Source of the DNA: Microcoleus sp. FACHB-672
Lineage (GTDB): Bacteria; Cyanobacteriota; Cyanobacteriia; Cyanobacteriales; Oscillatoriaceae
Direction: 5' to 3'
DNA length: 64,000 nt
Assembly: GCF_014695725.1 (NCBI RefSeq)
Contig: NZ_JACJOU010000020.1
Coordinates: 1-64,000 of the forward strand
Shown: piece after piece, positions 27,444-37,366 of the stretch
Numbering within the stretch: the stretch's first letter is position 1
Layout: every line of letters begins with the position of its first letter
Made by a program: the position numbers and the translations under genes
The notes under the pieces: generated by a model
Database searches by the model: none
Told to the model about the DNA's origin: nothing
What the model saw: the letters and a program-made list of their open reading frames with translations, nothing else

Positions 27444-28424
27444 TTAAGCGCGAGCTTCTTCAAACATCCCAATATTGCGGAACTTTTGATATCGCAGTTC
27501 CCGACGTTGCTGACTTGTGAGCTGGGAAAGTTCATCCAGCTGCTGCAACAGCGCCTTTTTGAGGATTTCTGCTGCCTTAAGCGGGTCAGAATGGGCACCC
27601 CCTACAGGCTCAGTCAGCAAATGGTCGAGAATGCCGAGGTTTTTCAAATCCCAAGCGGTGATTTTAAGCGCATCTGCGGCGAGTGCTGCTTTACCGGCAT
27701 CTTTCCAAAGAATCGCGGCACAGGCTTCAGGCGTTGCCACAGTATAAACCGCGTGTTCAAACATCAGCAGCCGGTCGCCTACCCCAATGCCCAAAGCCCC
27801 ACCCGATCCACCTTCGCCAATAATCGTACAGATAATCGGCACATCCAGACTAAACATTTCCCGGAGGTTATAAGCAATGGCTTCTCCTTGGCCCAGGTGT
27901 TCAGCTTCGATGCCGGCCCACGCTCCCGGCGTGTCAATAAAGGTGAGAATTGGCATTCCAAAACGGTTGGCGTGTTCCATTAACCGCATCGCCTTGCGGT
28001 AGCCGCCGGGAGATGCCATGCCAAAGTTCCTAGCCACGTTATCTTTCGTATCGCGGCCTTTTTGATGACCTAGCATCACGACTGGACGACCGGCAAGACG
28101 CCCAACGCCGCCAACAAGTGCTGGATCGTCTGAACCCCGGCGATCGCCGTGCAGTTCCATCCACTCATCACTCATCGCTTGAATGTAATCCAGCGTGCTG
28201 GGGCGTCTGGGATGACGCGCCAGCTGAATTCGCTGCATCGGCGACAAGCTACTAAAAATTTCTTGACGCAGTTGCAAAGCCCGCGCTTCTAACTGCCGGA
28301 TTTGTTCGGAGACATCGACCCCGTTTTCTTCAGCGAGTTGCCGAATTTGGTCAATGCGGCCCTCTAGTTCTGCTAAGGGCTTTTCAAAGTCTAAAAGAAA
28401 GGTTCTGCGCTCAGCGGTTGCCAT
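27444..28424 (-). CDS. accA: acetyl-CoA carboxylase carboxyltransferase subunit alpha
   Basis: At 326 residues this is the normal length. The N-terminal helical part ([15 protein letters not shown]) is followed by the crotonase-fold core: [39 protein letters not shown] and [16 protein letters not shown]. With AccD it transfers carboxyl from biotin to acetyl-CoA to make malonyl-CoA. It lies directly downstream of aar on the same strand, as is typical in cyanobacteria. Confidence 0.96.
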   Translation of the reverse strand: MATAERRTFLLDFEKPLAELEGRIDQIRQLAEENGVDVSEQIRQLEARALQLRQEIFSSLSPMQRIQLARHPRRPSTLDYIQAMSDEWMELHGDRRGSDDPALVGGVGRLAGRPVVMLGHQKGRDTKDNVARNFGMASPGGYRKAMRLMEHANRFGMPILTFIDTPGAWAGIEAEHLGQGEAIAYNLREMFSLDVPIICTIIGEGGSGGALGIGVGDRLLMFEHAVYTVATPEACAAILWKDAGKAALAADALKITAWDLKNLGILDHLLTEPVGGAHSDPLKAAEILKKALLQQLDELSQLTSQQRRELRYQKFRNIGMFEEARA

Positions 28425-28485
28425 AGTTAACAGTCAATAGTCAGCGATCAGCGGTCAGCGGTCAGTGGAAGCGTGGTGATCGTTT

Positions 28486-28531
28486 CAGTGCCGGCAGTTG
28501 GCTTTTTTAATTTAAAGCCAACCGGCAACTG
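28486..28531. repeat. imperfect hairpin flanked by GTCAG-type direct repeats
   Basis: GTTGGCTTT (28497-28505) and AAAGCCAAC (28514-28522) are perfect arms. The outer arms CAGTGCCG and CGGCAACTG extend the stem with bulges. Both flanks (28430-28470 and 28545-28570) are runs of GTCAG/CTGAC-like units. It looks like a small dispersed intergenic element between aar and accA. It could also act as a processing site. Confidence 0.55.
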
Positions 28532-28574
28532 AGAGGAAACAACCGACAACTGACGACTGACTGCTGACAAACAG

Positions 28575-29600
28575 CTAGTAACTCAGTAGGGGCCGAAATC
28601 CGTGTTTAACGGACATCTGGCCAATCAGCTCCATTTTTTCCACGGTAATCTGATTGCGGCCCCAAGAAAAGTTGGTGTGCAGCTTCTCAAATTCCAGCAG
28701 CATTGACTCGGCAAAGCAAGCAAATAGCTGTCGCGCCGGCGCATCCATGTTGACGATGTTCATGATTTTCCACTCAATATCGAGGGAATGCTCAACAATG
28801 CCGCCATTGAGCACATAAACATTAGGATGCTGAATTGTGGTGGCCATATTTTTGGGATAGCCGCCGTCAATCATCAGGCACGGCTGCTTTAATTGCGCTG
28901 GATCGATTTCCACGCCCTTGGGCATACTTGCCACCCAAACCACGATATCAGCTTGGGGAAGGGCTTCCTCTAGCTGCATGATTTTGCCCCGTCCTAGCTC
29001 GTCTTGCAAAGCTTGCAATCGTTCTTGATCGCGTGCGATTAGCAACAGTTCAGCCACATCGGTGCGGGAGTCAAGCCACCGGCAGACGGCACTACCGATG
29101 TCGCCGGTTGCGCCACAAATTGCGACGGTTGCCTTTGACAGTTCTATTCCCAGTTTCTGGGAAGCTTGTTCTACCTGCCGGCAAATAATATAAGCCGTGT
29201 GCGTGTTGCCGGTGGTAAAGCGTTCAAACTCTAGTTTGATATTGCGGATTTGCTGGAACTGCTGCTCCAGTTTGAAGTTTTCAAAAATGATCGAGGAAAA
29301 GCCCCCTAAAGCGGTGATTTTTAGGCCATGCTTCTGGGCGTGAGCCATTGCGTTAAGGATTTTACGCGTGGCTGCTTTAATCCGGCGGCTAGCTAGCATT
29401 TCTGGTAGAAAACACGATTCTACATACCGGCCTTCGATTTTTTGGCCGGTGATGCTAGTGACAGTAATCTCGTCAACGATTTGGGGAGGGGCAGAACACC
29501 AAAAGTCCAACCCTTGATCTGCGTATTCTGGATATCCCAATTCTCTGGCGACAGACTGGGCGTGTTGCAAACTGGTAAGGTGACCGATTAAACCAAACAT
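28575..29600 (-). CDS. aar: long-chain acyl-ACP reductase (alkane pathway)
   Basis: A 341-residue enzyme that reduces fatty acyl-ACP to aldehyde. It begins [18 protein letters not shown] and has [10 protein letters not shown] and the Rossmann motif [14 protein letters not shown] Cys lies in LFACFAE at about residue 295, corresponding to the proposed acyl-thioester residue of this family. Length and sequence match cyanobacterial AAR. The deformylating oxygenase gene lies 326 bases upstream on the same strand. Confidence 0.95.
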   Translation of the reverse strand: MFGLIGHLTSLQHAQSVARELGYPEYADQGLDFWCSAPPQIVDEITVTSITGQKIEGRYVESCFLPEMLASRRIKAATRKILNAMAHAQKHGLKITALGGFSSIIFENFKLEQQFQQIRNIKLEFERFTTGNTHTAYIICRQVEQASQKLGIELSKATVAICGATGDIGSAVCRWLDSRTDVAELLLIARDQERLQALQDELGRGKIMQLEEALPQADIVVWVASMPKGVEIDPAQLKQPCLMIDGGYPKNMATTIQHPNVYVLNGGIVEHSLDIEWKIMNIVNMDAPARQLFACFAESMLLEFEKLHTNFSWGRNQITVEKMELIGQMSVKHGFRPLLSY

Positions 29601-29926
29601 GAACTGCTAGGGGTGAGCCGGTGAATCTGGGGGCAATGAGGAAGGGCAAACAAATTATGTTAATCCGCGCACGCATCATCAAGGGAGTGAGGAGGTAAGA
29701 GAGTGAGGAGAGAATAGATGATTCTTCGCTCCACTTTTCTTGACCTTGATCCCTAACACCGAATCCTTACACGGGCATGGACTGCAAAAATTGTTAAAGA
29801 TTACTTAATCATTAACATACTACAGCACACATCTGCTTAAAATAGCAGAGGCACGGCCTAGCGTGCCCCTACTTGGATTTTTAGACTGATTTTGGTACAA
29901 CAGACAGCTTTATAGCCGAGAGAGAA
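29601..29926. other. spacer between ado and aar
   Basis: 326 bases with no gene. It contains GTGAGGAG-type purine repeats near 29686-29715. The distance suggests aar has its own promoter rather than pure readthrough from ado. Confidence 0.45.
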
Positions 29927-30622
29927 CTACACAGCAGCCAGACCGTAAGCAGACAAGCGCATCAGTTCGCGGGGAGTGAAGCCAATATTGCTGAGGGCTT
30001 CGCCGTAAGCAATCATGAAATCTTCAACCAGTGCTTCTTTTTCCATCCCCAAGATACTGGCATCTGCTTCAACTTCGTTCAGCATCCGCCAGACAAGCGG
30101 GAGGTTCTGGCGATTGGCTTCTTCTAGTTCAGCTTTGGAATCTTCAAAGTGTGCTTTCAGCCAAACTTCTCCAAAGTTGAGGTGGCTATATTCATCCTTG
30201 ACGACGCCTTCGGTGATTTTGCGAGCGAACTCATCAGCAACGGGAATGTAGATGTTGTAAGCAGCGATCGCAAAACACTCAATAATCAGTGATTGAATCA
30301 GCAAGCAGGTTACAACTTGATTTTCTGCTGCTGCCACTTGAAAGTTTTTGTGCAAGCCGGCAAAAAACTTGCGAGCAAATTCCATATCAGGGGTCACTTC
30401 AAGGTTCCGCCCGCAAGCTTGGAATCCTTTCTTGTGACGGTTTTCCATTTTCGATAAGCCGATCAGCTCATCTTTTTGATCGGGCAGCAGTTCAGCCAGT
30501 TTGATATAGTTCTCGTTGGCTTCTTGTTCGCCTTCGATAACAATGGCGTTAATGCGGCTGTAAGCGTCTTTGTATTTTTCGCTTTGAAAATCGATGGTTG
30601 GGCTGGCCTCAAGCTGCGGCAT
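29927..30622 (-). CDS. ado: aldehyde-deformylating oxygenase
   Basis: A 231-residue ferritin-like di-iron enzyme that turns fatty aldehydes into alkanes plus formate. The iron-ligand helices are visible: [23 protein letters not shown], a Glu in [10 protein letters not shown], and EYSHLNFGE. Family length is normal. An AGGAGA ribosome site precedes the start ATG 30622. It works with Aar, and ferredoxin supplies electrons. Confidence 0.96.
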   Translation of the reverse strand: MPQLEASPTIDFQSEKYKDAYSRINAIVIEGEQEANENYIKLAELLPDQKDELIGLSKMENRHKKGFQACGRNLEVTPDMEFARKFFAGLHKNFQVAAAENQVVTCLLIQSLIIECFAIAAYNIYIPVADEFARKITEGVVKDEYSHLNFGEVWLKAHFEDSKAELEEANRQNLPLVWRMLNEVEADASILGMEKEALVEDFMIAYGEALSNIGFTPRELMRLSAYGLAAV

Positions 30623-30932
30623 AGGTTTCTTTTCTCCTCATCACGAGTAAGCCGATACGAGATTGACCCGTAAACTGTAGGGCAACAGTTAAAGGTTGTG
30701 GAATGTAACTTACCTTATAGTTTACTTTACATAACTTTCAACAAAGGGTTTAGCTCTGTTATTGGCTCTGGGAAAGCTTTAGCGTCTTAACGGGTCGCCC
30801 TCAGACAGGTTTTTATCTTAATAGATGTATTATAAACTACAAATAACGCAATAAATCTGATCAGGCTTCCTTAAATCAAGGGTCGTGATTTTAATTAGTA
30901 ATTCCTATAATAGGGAAATCTCATAAGCTCCC
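30623..30932. other. divergent promoter region, ado / ABC permease
   Basis: 310 AT-rich bases with no gene. It holds the promoters of both divergent genes; a likely permease -10 box is listed separately. Confidence 0.5.
30906..30911 (+). promoter_or_regulatory. consensus -10 box for the ABC permease gene
   Basis: TATAAT lies 21 bases before the ATG, inside the palindrome CCTATAATAGG. No good -35 box is seen at 17 bases. The short leader leaves little room, yet no other strong -10 is visible. Confidence 0.35.
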
Positions 30933-31820
30933 ATGCCTCAAGACAGTTTGGATAATCTTAAACCGGCAAGCCAGCACAGCCAGAAATCCGCCCGGTCTGT
31001 CTCGCAGCCGGCAAATACTTCTCAAATCGGAACATGGTTGAGCCTGCTTGCGTTAGTCATGGGTGCGGCAGTGGTGCTGTTGCCACTGGGTGTGGTATTT
31101 CTCTCTTCATTAACCCCCACCGGCACATCGGGCATTTGGCCAAATCATCTGACGTTGGTAAATTATCAGGAGGCGTGGCGGCGCGGGAATTTCCTGCTAG
31201 CGTTTGCCAATTCTACCTTCGTTGCCCTGGCAGTTACTGGCTTTCAAGTTGTCACCTCGGCTCTAGCGGGTTACGCCTTAGCCCGGTTAAAATTTCAGGG
31301 CCGGCAAATCGTCCTGCTAATCGTACTGGCAACGCTAGTGATTCCATTTCAACTGCTGGTGATTCCCATCTTCCTAGTGCTGAAATGGGGAAACCTGATT
31401 AATACCTACGCAGCGCTGATTTTACCCACGGCGGCCAATGGATTTGGAATTTTTCTGCTGCGGCAATATTTTCTCACAGTGCCGGTGGAGTTGGAAGAGG
31501 CAGCGGCACTTGATGGGGCAAACCGGCTGCAAATTTTATGGCGAGTCATGCTACCGTTAGCCAGGCCGGCTTTGGTCACACTGTTTTTGTTCACCTTTAT
31601 CGGTGAGTGGAATGATTTATTCAAACCCTTAATTTTCACCACCCGACCAGCACTGAGAACGGTACAGCTCGCTTTAGCAGATTTTCAAGAGCAATTTACC
31701 AATAACTGGTCGTTACTAATGGCAGCCGTAGTGATTGCAACCGTGCCGGTTGTGTTGCTATTTCTTGCCGGCCAGCGGCAGTTCATTCGCGGCATTGCTA
31801 CGACAGGAATTAAGAACTAA
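30933..31820 (+). CDS. carbohydrate ABC transporter permease (MalG type)
   Basis: A 295-residue inner-membrane permease with about six helices. The EAA loop (EAAALDGAN...LARPAL near 190-215) contacts the ATPase. It belongs to the CUT1 sugar-permease family (MalG, ThuG, GgtD). The N-terminal 35 residues are polar and Gln/Ser-rich. No MalF-type partner, binding protein or ATPase is adjacent, so the partners must be encoded elsewhere. The sugar is not predictable. The next small gene starts 8 bases later. Confidence 0.87.
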   Translation: MPQDSLDNLKPASQHSQKSARSVSQPANTSQIGTWLSLLALVMGAAVVLLPLGVVFLSSLTPTGTSGIWPNHLTLVNYQEAWRRGNFLLAFANSTFVALAVTGFQVVTSALAGYALARLKFQGRQIVLLIVLATLVIPFQLLVIPIFLVLKWGNLINTYAALILPTAANGFGIFLLRQYFLTVPVELEEAAALDGANRLQILWRVMLPLARPALVTLFLFTFIGEWNDLFKPLIFTTRPALRTVQLALADFQEQFTNNWSLLMAAVVIATVPVVLLFLAGQRQFIRGIATTGIKN

Positions 31821-31828
31821 ACGGCGAG

Positions 31829-32092
31829 ATGTCGAGAAATTTACAAAAGCTAGGTCTATTTTTAATCATTTTCTCGTTTCTTCCCTGGATTGCCATTGTT
31901 GCTATTGTGCCGTGGCTGCCATTAACTGCTGCCTTTAAAGCTGTTTTGGTTCCAGTCATGCTAGTTCTAGCAGAAGTAGCTTTTTGGCTGGCGTTGTTAC
32001 TGGTAGGAAAAGAAGCCGCAACCCGCTACCGACGCTATTTTAATCTTCGCACGTTGTGGAAGCGTTTGAGAAAGTGGATCAGGCGGCATTGA
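31829..32092 (+). CDS. transporter-suffix domain small membrane protein
   Basis: An 87-residue protein with two hydrophobic helices and a basic tail (YRRYFNLRTLWKRLRKWIRRH). It matches what is annotated as a transporter suffix domain, found alone or fused behind transporters. The start ATG 31829 is 8 bases after the permease stop, so they are cotranscribed. I infer a stabilising or partner role for the permease. Confidence 0.6.
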   Translation: MSRNLQKLGLFLIIFSFLPWIAIVAIVPWLPLTAAFKAVLVPVMLVLAEVAFWLALLLVGKEAATRYRRYFNLRTLWKRLRKWIRRH

Positions 32093-32198
32093 ATAAGGGC
32101 ACTAGGGAGAAATGGAATTTTTAGGAAAATAGATGATGAGCAAACAAACAAGTTTGTTTATTTTTTCATCTGAGAAAATAACGAGATCAAGTATATTT

Positions 32199-35100
32199 TT
32201 AACTTTGCGTATTTAAAGCATCTGTTTGTGGCCGGCTGGGAAGCTCCATAATAAATTCTGTTCCCTTTGCCGGATCAGATAAACAGGATAATTTCCCCCC
32301 ATGCTTTTCCACCACAATTTGATAGCTGATGGATAAGCCAAGTCCAGTACCTTTGCCCACCGGCTTTGTGGTAAAAAAGGGATCAAATAGCTTCTTACGG
32401 ACTTCTTCCCGAATGCCAGGGCCATTATCAGAAATTGCTACGACAATACCACCGGCAGCGGAAACAAAGGTGCGAATCCCAATCGTGGGGAGTTTACATT
32501 CAGATGTTGAGGTTTGAGCATCGGCTGTATCGGCACTAGCAAAGGACTCTTCCAAAGCATCAATGGCATTCGCCAGGAGATTCATAAACACTTGATTAAT
32601 TTGGCCGGCATAACACTCGACGGGAGGTAAATCCCCATACTCTTTAATGACCTCAATCCCAGGAAAAGACCCCTTGGATTTTAGCCGGTTGTGTAAAATC
32701 AGCAGTGTATTATCAATTCCCTCATGAATATTAACCGGCTTGACTTCCGCTTCATCTAAGCGAGAGAAATTTTTCAGCGTTCGCACAATTTCGCAGATGC
32801 GTTCCGCCCCCATTTTCATCGAATCCAGAAGCTTAGGCAAATCTTGCAGCAAGAAATCCAAATCAATCGCCTCAACTTCCTGCTGGATTCGTGCAGTCGG
32901 TTCTGGATATTCTTGTTGATAAAGTTCTACCAAACCTAACAAATCTTGGATGTAAATCGTCGCATGGCTTAAATTGCCGGTGACAAACCCAATGGGATTG
33001 TTAATTTCATGAGCAACCCCAGCCACCAATTGACCTAAAGAAGACATTTTCTCAGTTTGAATCAGTTGCAGTTGAGTTTGTTGCAACTCGTGCAAAGTAA
33101 TTTCTAATTCTCTGGATTTTTGGCGTTCTATTGTAGCGGCTGCTGCGCGTTCTTCCTCGACTCCAATCGCTGCAGCAACAATCCCCATCAGCTTCTGGTC
33201 AGCTTCCGTGAATGTAATCGGCTCAGTATACATCACGCACAAAGAACCGAGATAAGTCTCTCCCCGGCGCACTGCTTGAGCGATGTAAGTCTGCAGCCCG
33301 TAAGATGCTACAGACGGATCAGTCTCGGCATAAATGGTGTTCTGCAAGTCACAAATAATGACAGCCTCAGCATTCCCTTGCTGAATCACGTCATAGCAGA
33401 TATGGCCATCAGCGCGATCCACCGGGCAATAGTTAGCTGGGGTATGCCACTGTCCAACTGAGTGCAGCAAGGGCTTCTCTTGTGTTTGCCCAATCTTCTC
33501 TAGCCGGTTGTAAAGCGCACAAGCGCCTCCTAAGAGTTCTCCTGCCAGTGCAGTTAGCCTCTGGATATTTTCAACGGCATTGGTGCCAAATCCCAAGAAG
33601 CACTCATTAATTTTACTCAGCCGCAACTCGACTTGTTTGCGAGATGTGATGTCGCGGGAGTTGATGACAATTCCTTTAACAGCCGGATCTTCGAGTAAAT
33701 TAACGCTAACCGCTTCCAGAAAACACCAAGAACCATCGGCACGCCGGAGGCGATACTCTTGAGGAATTGAGACTGCCGGCTTACTTGTCAGACGTTCGTG
33801 ATTAGCGAGTGCTTGGGGCAAGTCTTCAGGGTGGACAAATTCAAAGGCATACTGCCCCACCATTTCTTCCGGTGGGTAACGCAACACCGTCGAGACTGAG
33901 GGACTGGCGTAGAGGATTGTACCTTCGGCATCCGTAATCGTGATGATATCAGAGCTATGGCGAATCAGTGACCGCCATTTAGCTTCATGTTGAAATAGGG
34001 CAAGAGCCGCTTGCTTGGCAGCAGTAATGTCTTCCACCACGCCTAGAATAAACTGGACTTGGCCTTGAGCATTCCGGAGCGGGGAGACACTCAGCCGGCC
34101 CCAGCAGATGCTACCATTTTTGCAAATAAAGCGTTTTTCACTTTGGTAAGCGTTGTGTTCGCCCTTCGCCGGCCAATCGCCCTCTAAATCGGCATCGTCT
34201 GGGTGAGTCAAAGCAGTAAACGTCATGCCGCGCAACTCGCTTTCGCTATAACCTAGCATTGCCTGAAATGCCGGGTTGGTGGCAATCAGTTTTTGTCCTT
34301 TGACAGAAGCAAGTCCCATGCCGATCGCTGCACCCTCGAAAATGGTGCGGAAGCGCTTTTCGCTGTCTCGCAGTGCGGCTTCTGCGGCGATGCGATCTGT
34401 AATGTCGCGGCTGACAACAACGAGTCCTTTGCGGCTGCCATCCGGGTTAAACAGGGGCACTTTGTGCGTGTCATAGACTTTGCTTGAGGCATCTGACTGT
34501 GGCAGGGTTTGGGTGTGATGGTTGCCGGCAGTCCAGGGGGTTTCATCGGTTTGCCGAATCTCGGCTAAGAGATGTTTGTGGGGTTCGCTGATATAGGGGG
34601 CGAGGGCATCGTCTGTTTTGCCGCGATACTCTACCGATTCTAGGCCAAAAAGTTGGAGGGCGGATTGATTGGCCACAACCCAGCGCCCCTGGCTGTCTTT
34701 CAAGGTAACGGCATCCGGGACTGCGTCGATTAAGGTATTGAGCCAGTATTCTTGATTTCGCAAGGCGGCTTCGGCTTGTTTGCGCTGGGTGATATCCACG
34801 ACGGTGCCTTCGTAGTACAAAAGCTCGCCCTGTTGGTTTCGGACTTCCCAAGCGTTTTCTGAAATCCAAATTTCGCTACCGTCAGCTCGGTAAATTGCGG
34901 CTTCAAAATTACTAACTGAACCTTGTTCTTGGATGTGGTGTGTAAATTCGCTGCGCCGGCTATTCTCAACATAAATATTGTGTGCGCCGCAACATCGCAT
35001 CAGTTCTTCAGGTGAGTCGTAGCCATAAATTCTGGCTAAGGCTGGGTTGGCGCTCAGGTATCGTCCGTCTGGTGTGGTTTGGAAGATGCCTTCGGTGGAG

Positions 35101-35591
35101 TTTTCAAAGATGCTGCGATATTTGGCTTCGGTTTCTCGTAAGGCTTCTTCTGCTTGTTTGCGAGCGGTGATCTCTGTCTGCACCCCAATAAAGTGAGTTA
35201 ATCGCCCGTCGTTGTCGCGTACCGGCGAAATGGTAAGTTCATTCCAAAATGGGGTGCCATCTTTACGGTAGTTTTTCAAGATGATTTGTAGGTCACGCTC
35301 TTCGCGCAGGGCGCACCGAATTTCTTGGAGGGCGACTGGATCGGGGTCTGGCCCTTGCAAAAACCGGCAGTTACGCCCGATAATTTCTTCTCGCAAGTAG
35401 CCGGTGATGCGCTCAAAGGCGCGATTGCAGTAAACGAGGGGCTGGTCGGGTTGGGTTGCGTCCGCAATGACGATGCCGGTGCTGGTTGCGTCCAAAGCCC
35501 GCTCATATAGTCGGAACACGTCTTCCATCAGGCTGGGTGCGCTACGGTCGGAGGGATGGCAGTGCAGGGTCTGAGTAGGAAGAAGTGTCAT
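32199..35591 (-). CDS. LOV/multi-PAS/GAF sensor histidine kinase
   Basis: A 1130-residue soluble kinase. Residues about 25-150 form a LOV domain with the flavin-adduct motif GRNCRFLQG (Cys75), the NYRKDGTPFWN strand and GVQTEIT. Four more PAS domains follow (about 152-275, 280-405, 410-530 and 535-655), then a GAF domain (about 660-830). The kinase core has MSSLGQLVAGVAHEINNP (phospho-His) and ATP-binding boxes ISDNGPGI and GKGTGLGLSI. No membrane segment is seen. It is probably a blue-light and redox input to a two-component path. No response regulator is adjacent on its strand; two lie 4-5 kb away. Confidence 0.9.
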   Translation of the reverse strand: MTLLPTQTLHCHPSDRSAPSLMEDVFRLYERALDATSTGIVIADATQPDQPLVYCNRAFERITGYLREEIIGRNCRFLQGPDPDPVALQEIRCALREERDLQIILKNYRKDGTPFWNELTISPVRDNDGRLTHFIGVQTEITARKQAEEALRETEAKYRSIFENSTEGIFQTTPDGRYLSANPALARIYGYDSPEELMRCCGAHNIYVENSRRSEFTHHIQEQGSVSNFEAAIYRADGSEIWISENAWEVRNQQGELLYYEGTVVDITQRKQAEAALRNQEYWLNTLIDAVPDAVTLKDSQGRWVVANQSALQLFGLESVEYRGKTDDALAPYISEPHKHLLAEIRQTDETPWTAGNHHTQTLPQSDASSKVYDTHKVPLFNPDGSRKGLVVVSRDITDRIAAEAALRDSEKRFRTIFEGAAIGMGLASVKGQKLIATNPAFQAMLGYSESELRGMTFTALTHPDDADLEGDWPAKGEHNAYQSEKRFICKNGSICWGRLSVSPLRNAQGQVQFILGVVEDITAAKQAALALFQHEAKWRSLIRHSSDIITITDAEGTILYASPSVSTVLRYPPEEMVGQYAFEFVHPEDLPQALANHERLTSKPAVSIPQEYRLRRADGSWCFLEAVSVNLLEDPAVKGIVINSRDITSRKQVELRLSKINECFLGFGTNAVENIQRLTALAGELLGGACALYNRLEKIGQTQEKPLLHSVGQWHTPANYCPVDRADGHICYDVIQQGNAEAVIICDLQNTIYAETDPSVASYGLQTYIAQAVRRGETYLGSLCVMYTEPITFTEADQKLMGIVAAAIGVEEERAAAATIERQKSRELEITLHELQQTQLQLIQTEKMSSLGQLVAGVAHEINNPIGFVTGNLSHATIYIQDLLGLVELYQQEYPEPTARIQQEVEAIDLDFLLQDLPKLLDSMKMGAERICEIVRTLKNFSRLDEAEVKPVNIHEGIDNTLLILHNRLKSKGSFPGIEVIKEYGDLPPVECYAGQINQVFMNLLANAIDALEESFASADTADAQTSTSECKLPTIGIRTFVSAAGGIVVAISDNGPGIREEVRKKLFDPFFTTKPVGKGTGLGLSISYQIVVEKHGGKLSCLSDPAKGTEFIMELPSRPQTDALNTQS

Positions 35592-36071
35592 GGGGCTATC
35601 CGATTAAAAAAGTATAAAAAATTCTGGGCAAATTTTCCGAGCGTGTGAATATGTTAGAAAGTTCCACTTAAGATCAGGGCTTTTGTTGGACAATAACCAG
35701 CGCCTGTTGTGCCGACCCATGAATACTAAAAGTGCCGACACTGGATAGATGCAACTTACACCTTTCCCTTTGCAGCTTTAGCGGCTGCTTACCCTTTTAT
35801 CTCAAGGGCAGGGAAGGCTATTCAAATGTCAAGTGGTGTTAGTTGAAGATGTAGAGCGTTAGCCTGTGGCAGTTTTGGCTTCTCGCTAGTAGAGTCGGCT
35901 CGGCGTTCTTTGGGTTTGAGAAAACATTATGGGAAGATATCTAACCTTAGGCTGTTTTACTCTCAAATAAACTCTACCTTTAGGATGATTTTAAGTGTTA
36001 ACCTGGACGTAGACCAGCAGATGCGAAAGTCGTGTATTGCACAGCGGGGGTAAGCAGTGGATGAGTGGCAT
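35592..36071. other. gene-free spacer upstream of the LOV kinase
   Basis: 480 bases between two minus-strand genes. It should hold the kinase promoter. I see no RNA gene, no long repeat and no frame with family motifs. Confidence 0.5.
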
Positions 36072-36611
36072 TTAACCAAGTTGAGGCGTGACGCCCTCAG
36101 GGTTGGCATCACCCAATTTCGTTTCCTGGAGATTTGCACCAACAAGATTAGTGGTTTTAAGGGCCGCCCCGCGCAAGTCTGCGCGACTGAGGTTAACTTT
36201 GGCCATATCAACGCCGTGCAAGTTTGCCGTCCGCAAATCTGCCCCTTGCATATCAGATCCACGAAGATAGGCGATCCGCAGATTCGCTGCAACCAAGTTA
36301 GCGCCGGCTAAGTTCGCCTCGCGCAGGTCAACTGAAAGCATATTGGCACCTTCAAGGTTAGCCCCTGCTAAATTGGCTTGACGCAGATCAGCCGCAACCA
36401 AGTTAGCCCCCGCTAAATTAGCACCAGCAAGATTGGCGCAGAATAGGTTAGCCTCACGCAAGTCAGCGCACTTAAGATTCGCCCCTTCTAGGTTCATCTG
36501 GTATAACAACGCCTTCCGCAAGTCAGGGCAGTTTGGGGGGGACTCTAACCGCCACGCATTCCAGTCAGCAGTTCCTTCTTTAAGCACCGCAAGATGTCGT
36601 TCGTTAGCCAT
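36072..36611 (-). CDS. pentapeptide-repeat protein
   Basis: A 179-residue protein. About 25 tandem A(N/D)LxX pentapeptides (e.g. ANLAG ANLVA ADLRQ) follow a 40-residue head. The repeats build a right-handed square beta-helix. ATG 36611 (MANERHLAVL) is preferred to an upstream GTG/ATG at 36653. The function of this cyanobacterial family is generally unknown; some members mimic DNA, but the net charge here is not obviously DNA-like. It has no signal peptide. Confidence 0.85.
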   Translation of the reverse strand: MANERHLAVLKEGTADWNAWRLESPPNCPDLRKALLYQMNLEGANLKCADLREANLFCANLAGANLAGANLVAADLRQANLAGANLEGANMLSVDLREANLAGANLVAANLRIAYLRGSDMQGADLRTANLHGVDMAKVNLSRADLRGAALKTTNLVGANLQETKLGDANPEGVTPQLG

Positions 36612-37366
36612 TTTGATTTTTTTTGGGCACAATAATCTTGACTGTTGGAACAACTCAGTGGCATTGCCGCCGGTTTTTCCCTTAATTCCTAACAGATTTT
36701 TCGTTTTTTCAGAACTGGAGAATTATTTACAATTATTACCCTTTTCTTTAAAGCAACAGAAAGCTGATACCCGAAATCGAACAACTCAGGTTGGAGAAAT
36801 CCAAAGTCTCTGACGGGAAGTTCCCAATCTCATCTCCATTAAAGCTAGATTAGTAGATGTGCAAATGAGAAAAAGCTTGTCAGGGAGCGATGCAAAGGTT
36901 TTTTCAGCGAGCCGGTTCAAGCCGGTTTCGGCCTAATTGATCAATCTGCTTGCAGAGACTCAAGTTTTAACAACCCTCTTTAAAATTTTAAGTCTCCACA
37001 GGCGATCAAGTATAAAACCCTGTAACAAAAGAATACATCAGTTAGTAGATTTTCCAAAAAACACCCGTTAACTGTATTTCGTAGGTAAATAGACTTATCT
37101 TCTATACCTTTTTTGTCAGTATCCTATCTCTTGTCTATTAGGAATTCCCGCAGAAAAAGTCCTATGCTCTATGCCCCTTTTTTAGAAATGATATCAAATT
37201 TAATCTGCTTCATTAAAGTTTTTTCTCTTCTAAAAATTTCGCAACGCTTAAATCTGTGGGGTGTTGTTTTTAGAATTAGATATTTGAAAATTTAAAATAA
37301 ATTTTATTAAATTAATAGAAAAGTAACCAGTAAGATTGAGTTATAGGATAGCAGAAAGTCATACAA
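36612..37366. other. long gene-free region before the phytochrome-like kinase
   Basis: 755 AT-rich bases between divergent genes, one of the longest gaps in the window. Short frames exist but show no family motif. No RNA gene or repeat array is recognised. The AT-rich 37190-37360 part probably contains the kinase promoter. Confidence 0.5.

Noticed and set aside
36290-36500. Repeated GCTAAGTT/GCTAAATT-like units on the plus strand
   Set aside because: They are the codons of pentapeptide repeats read on the opposite strand.
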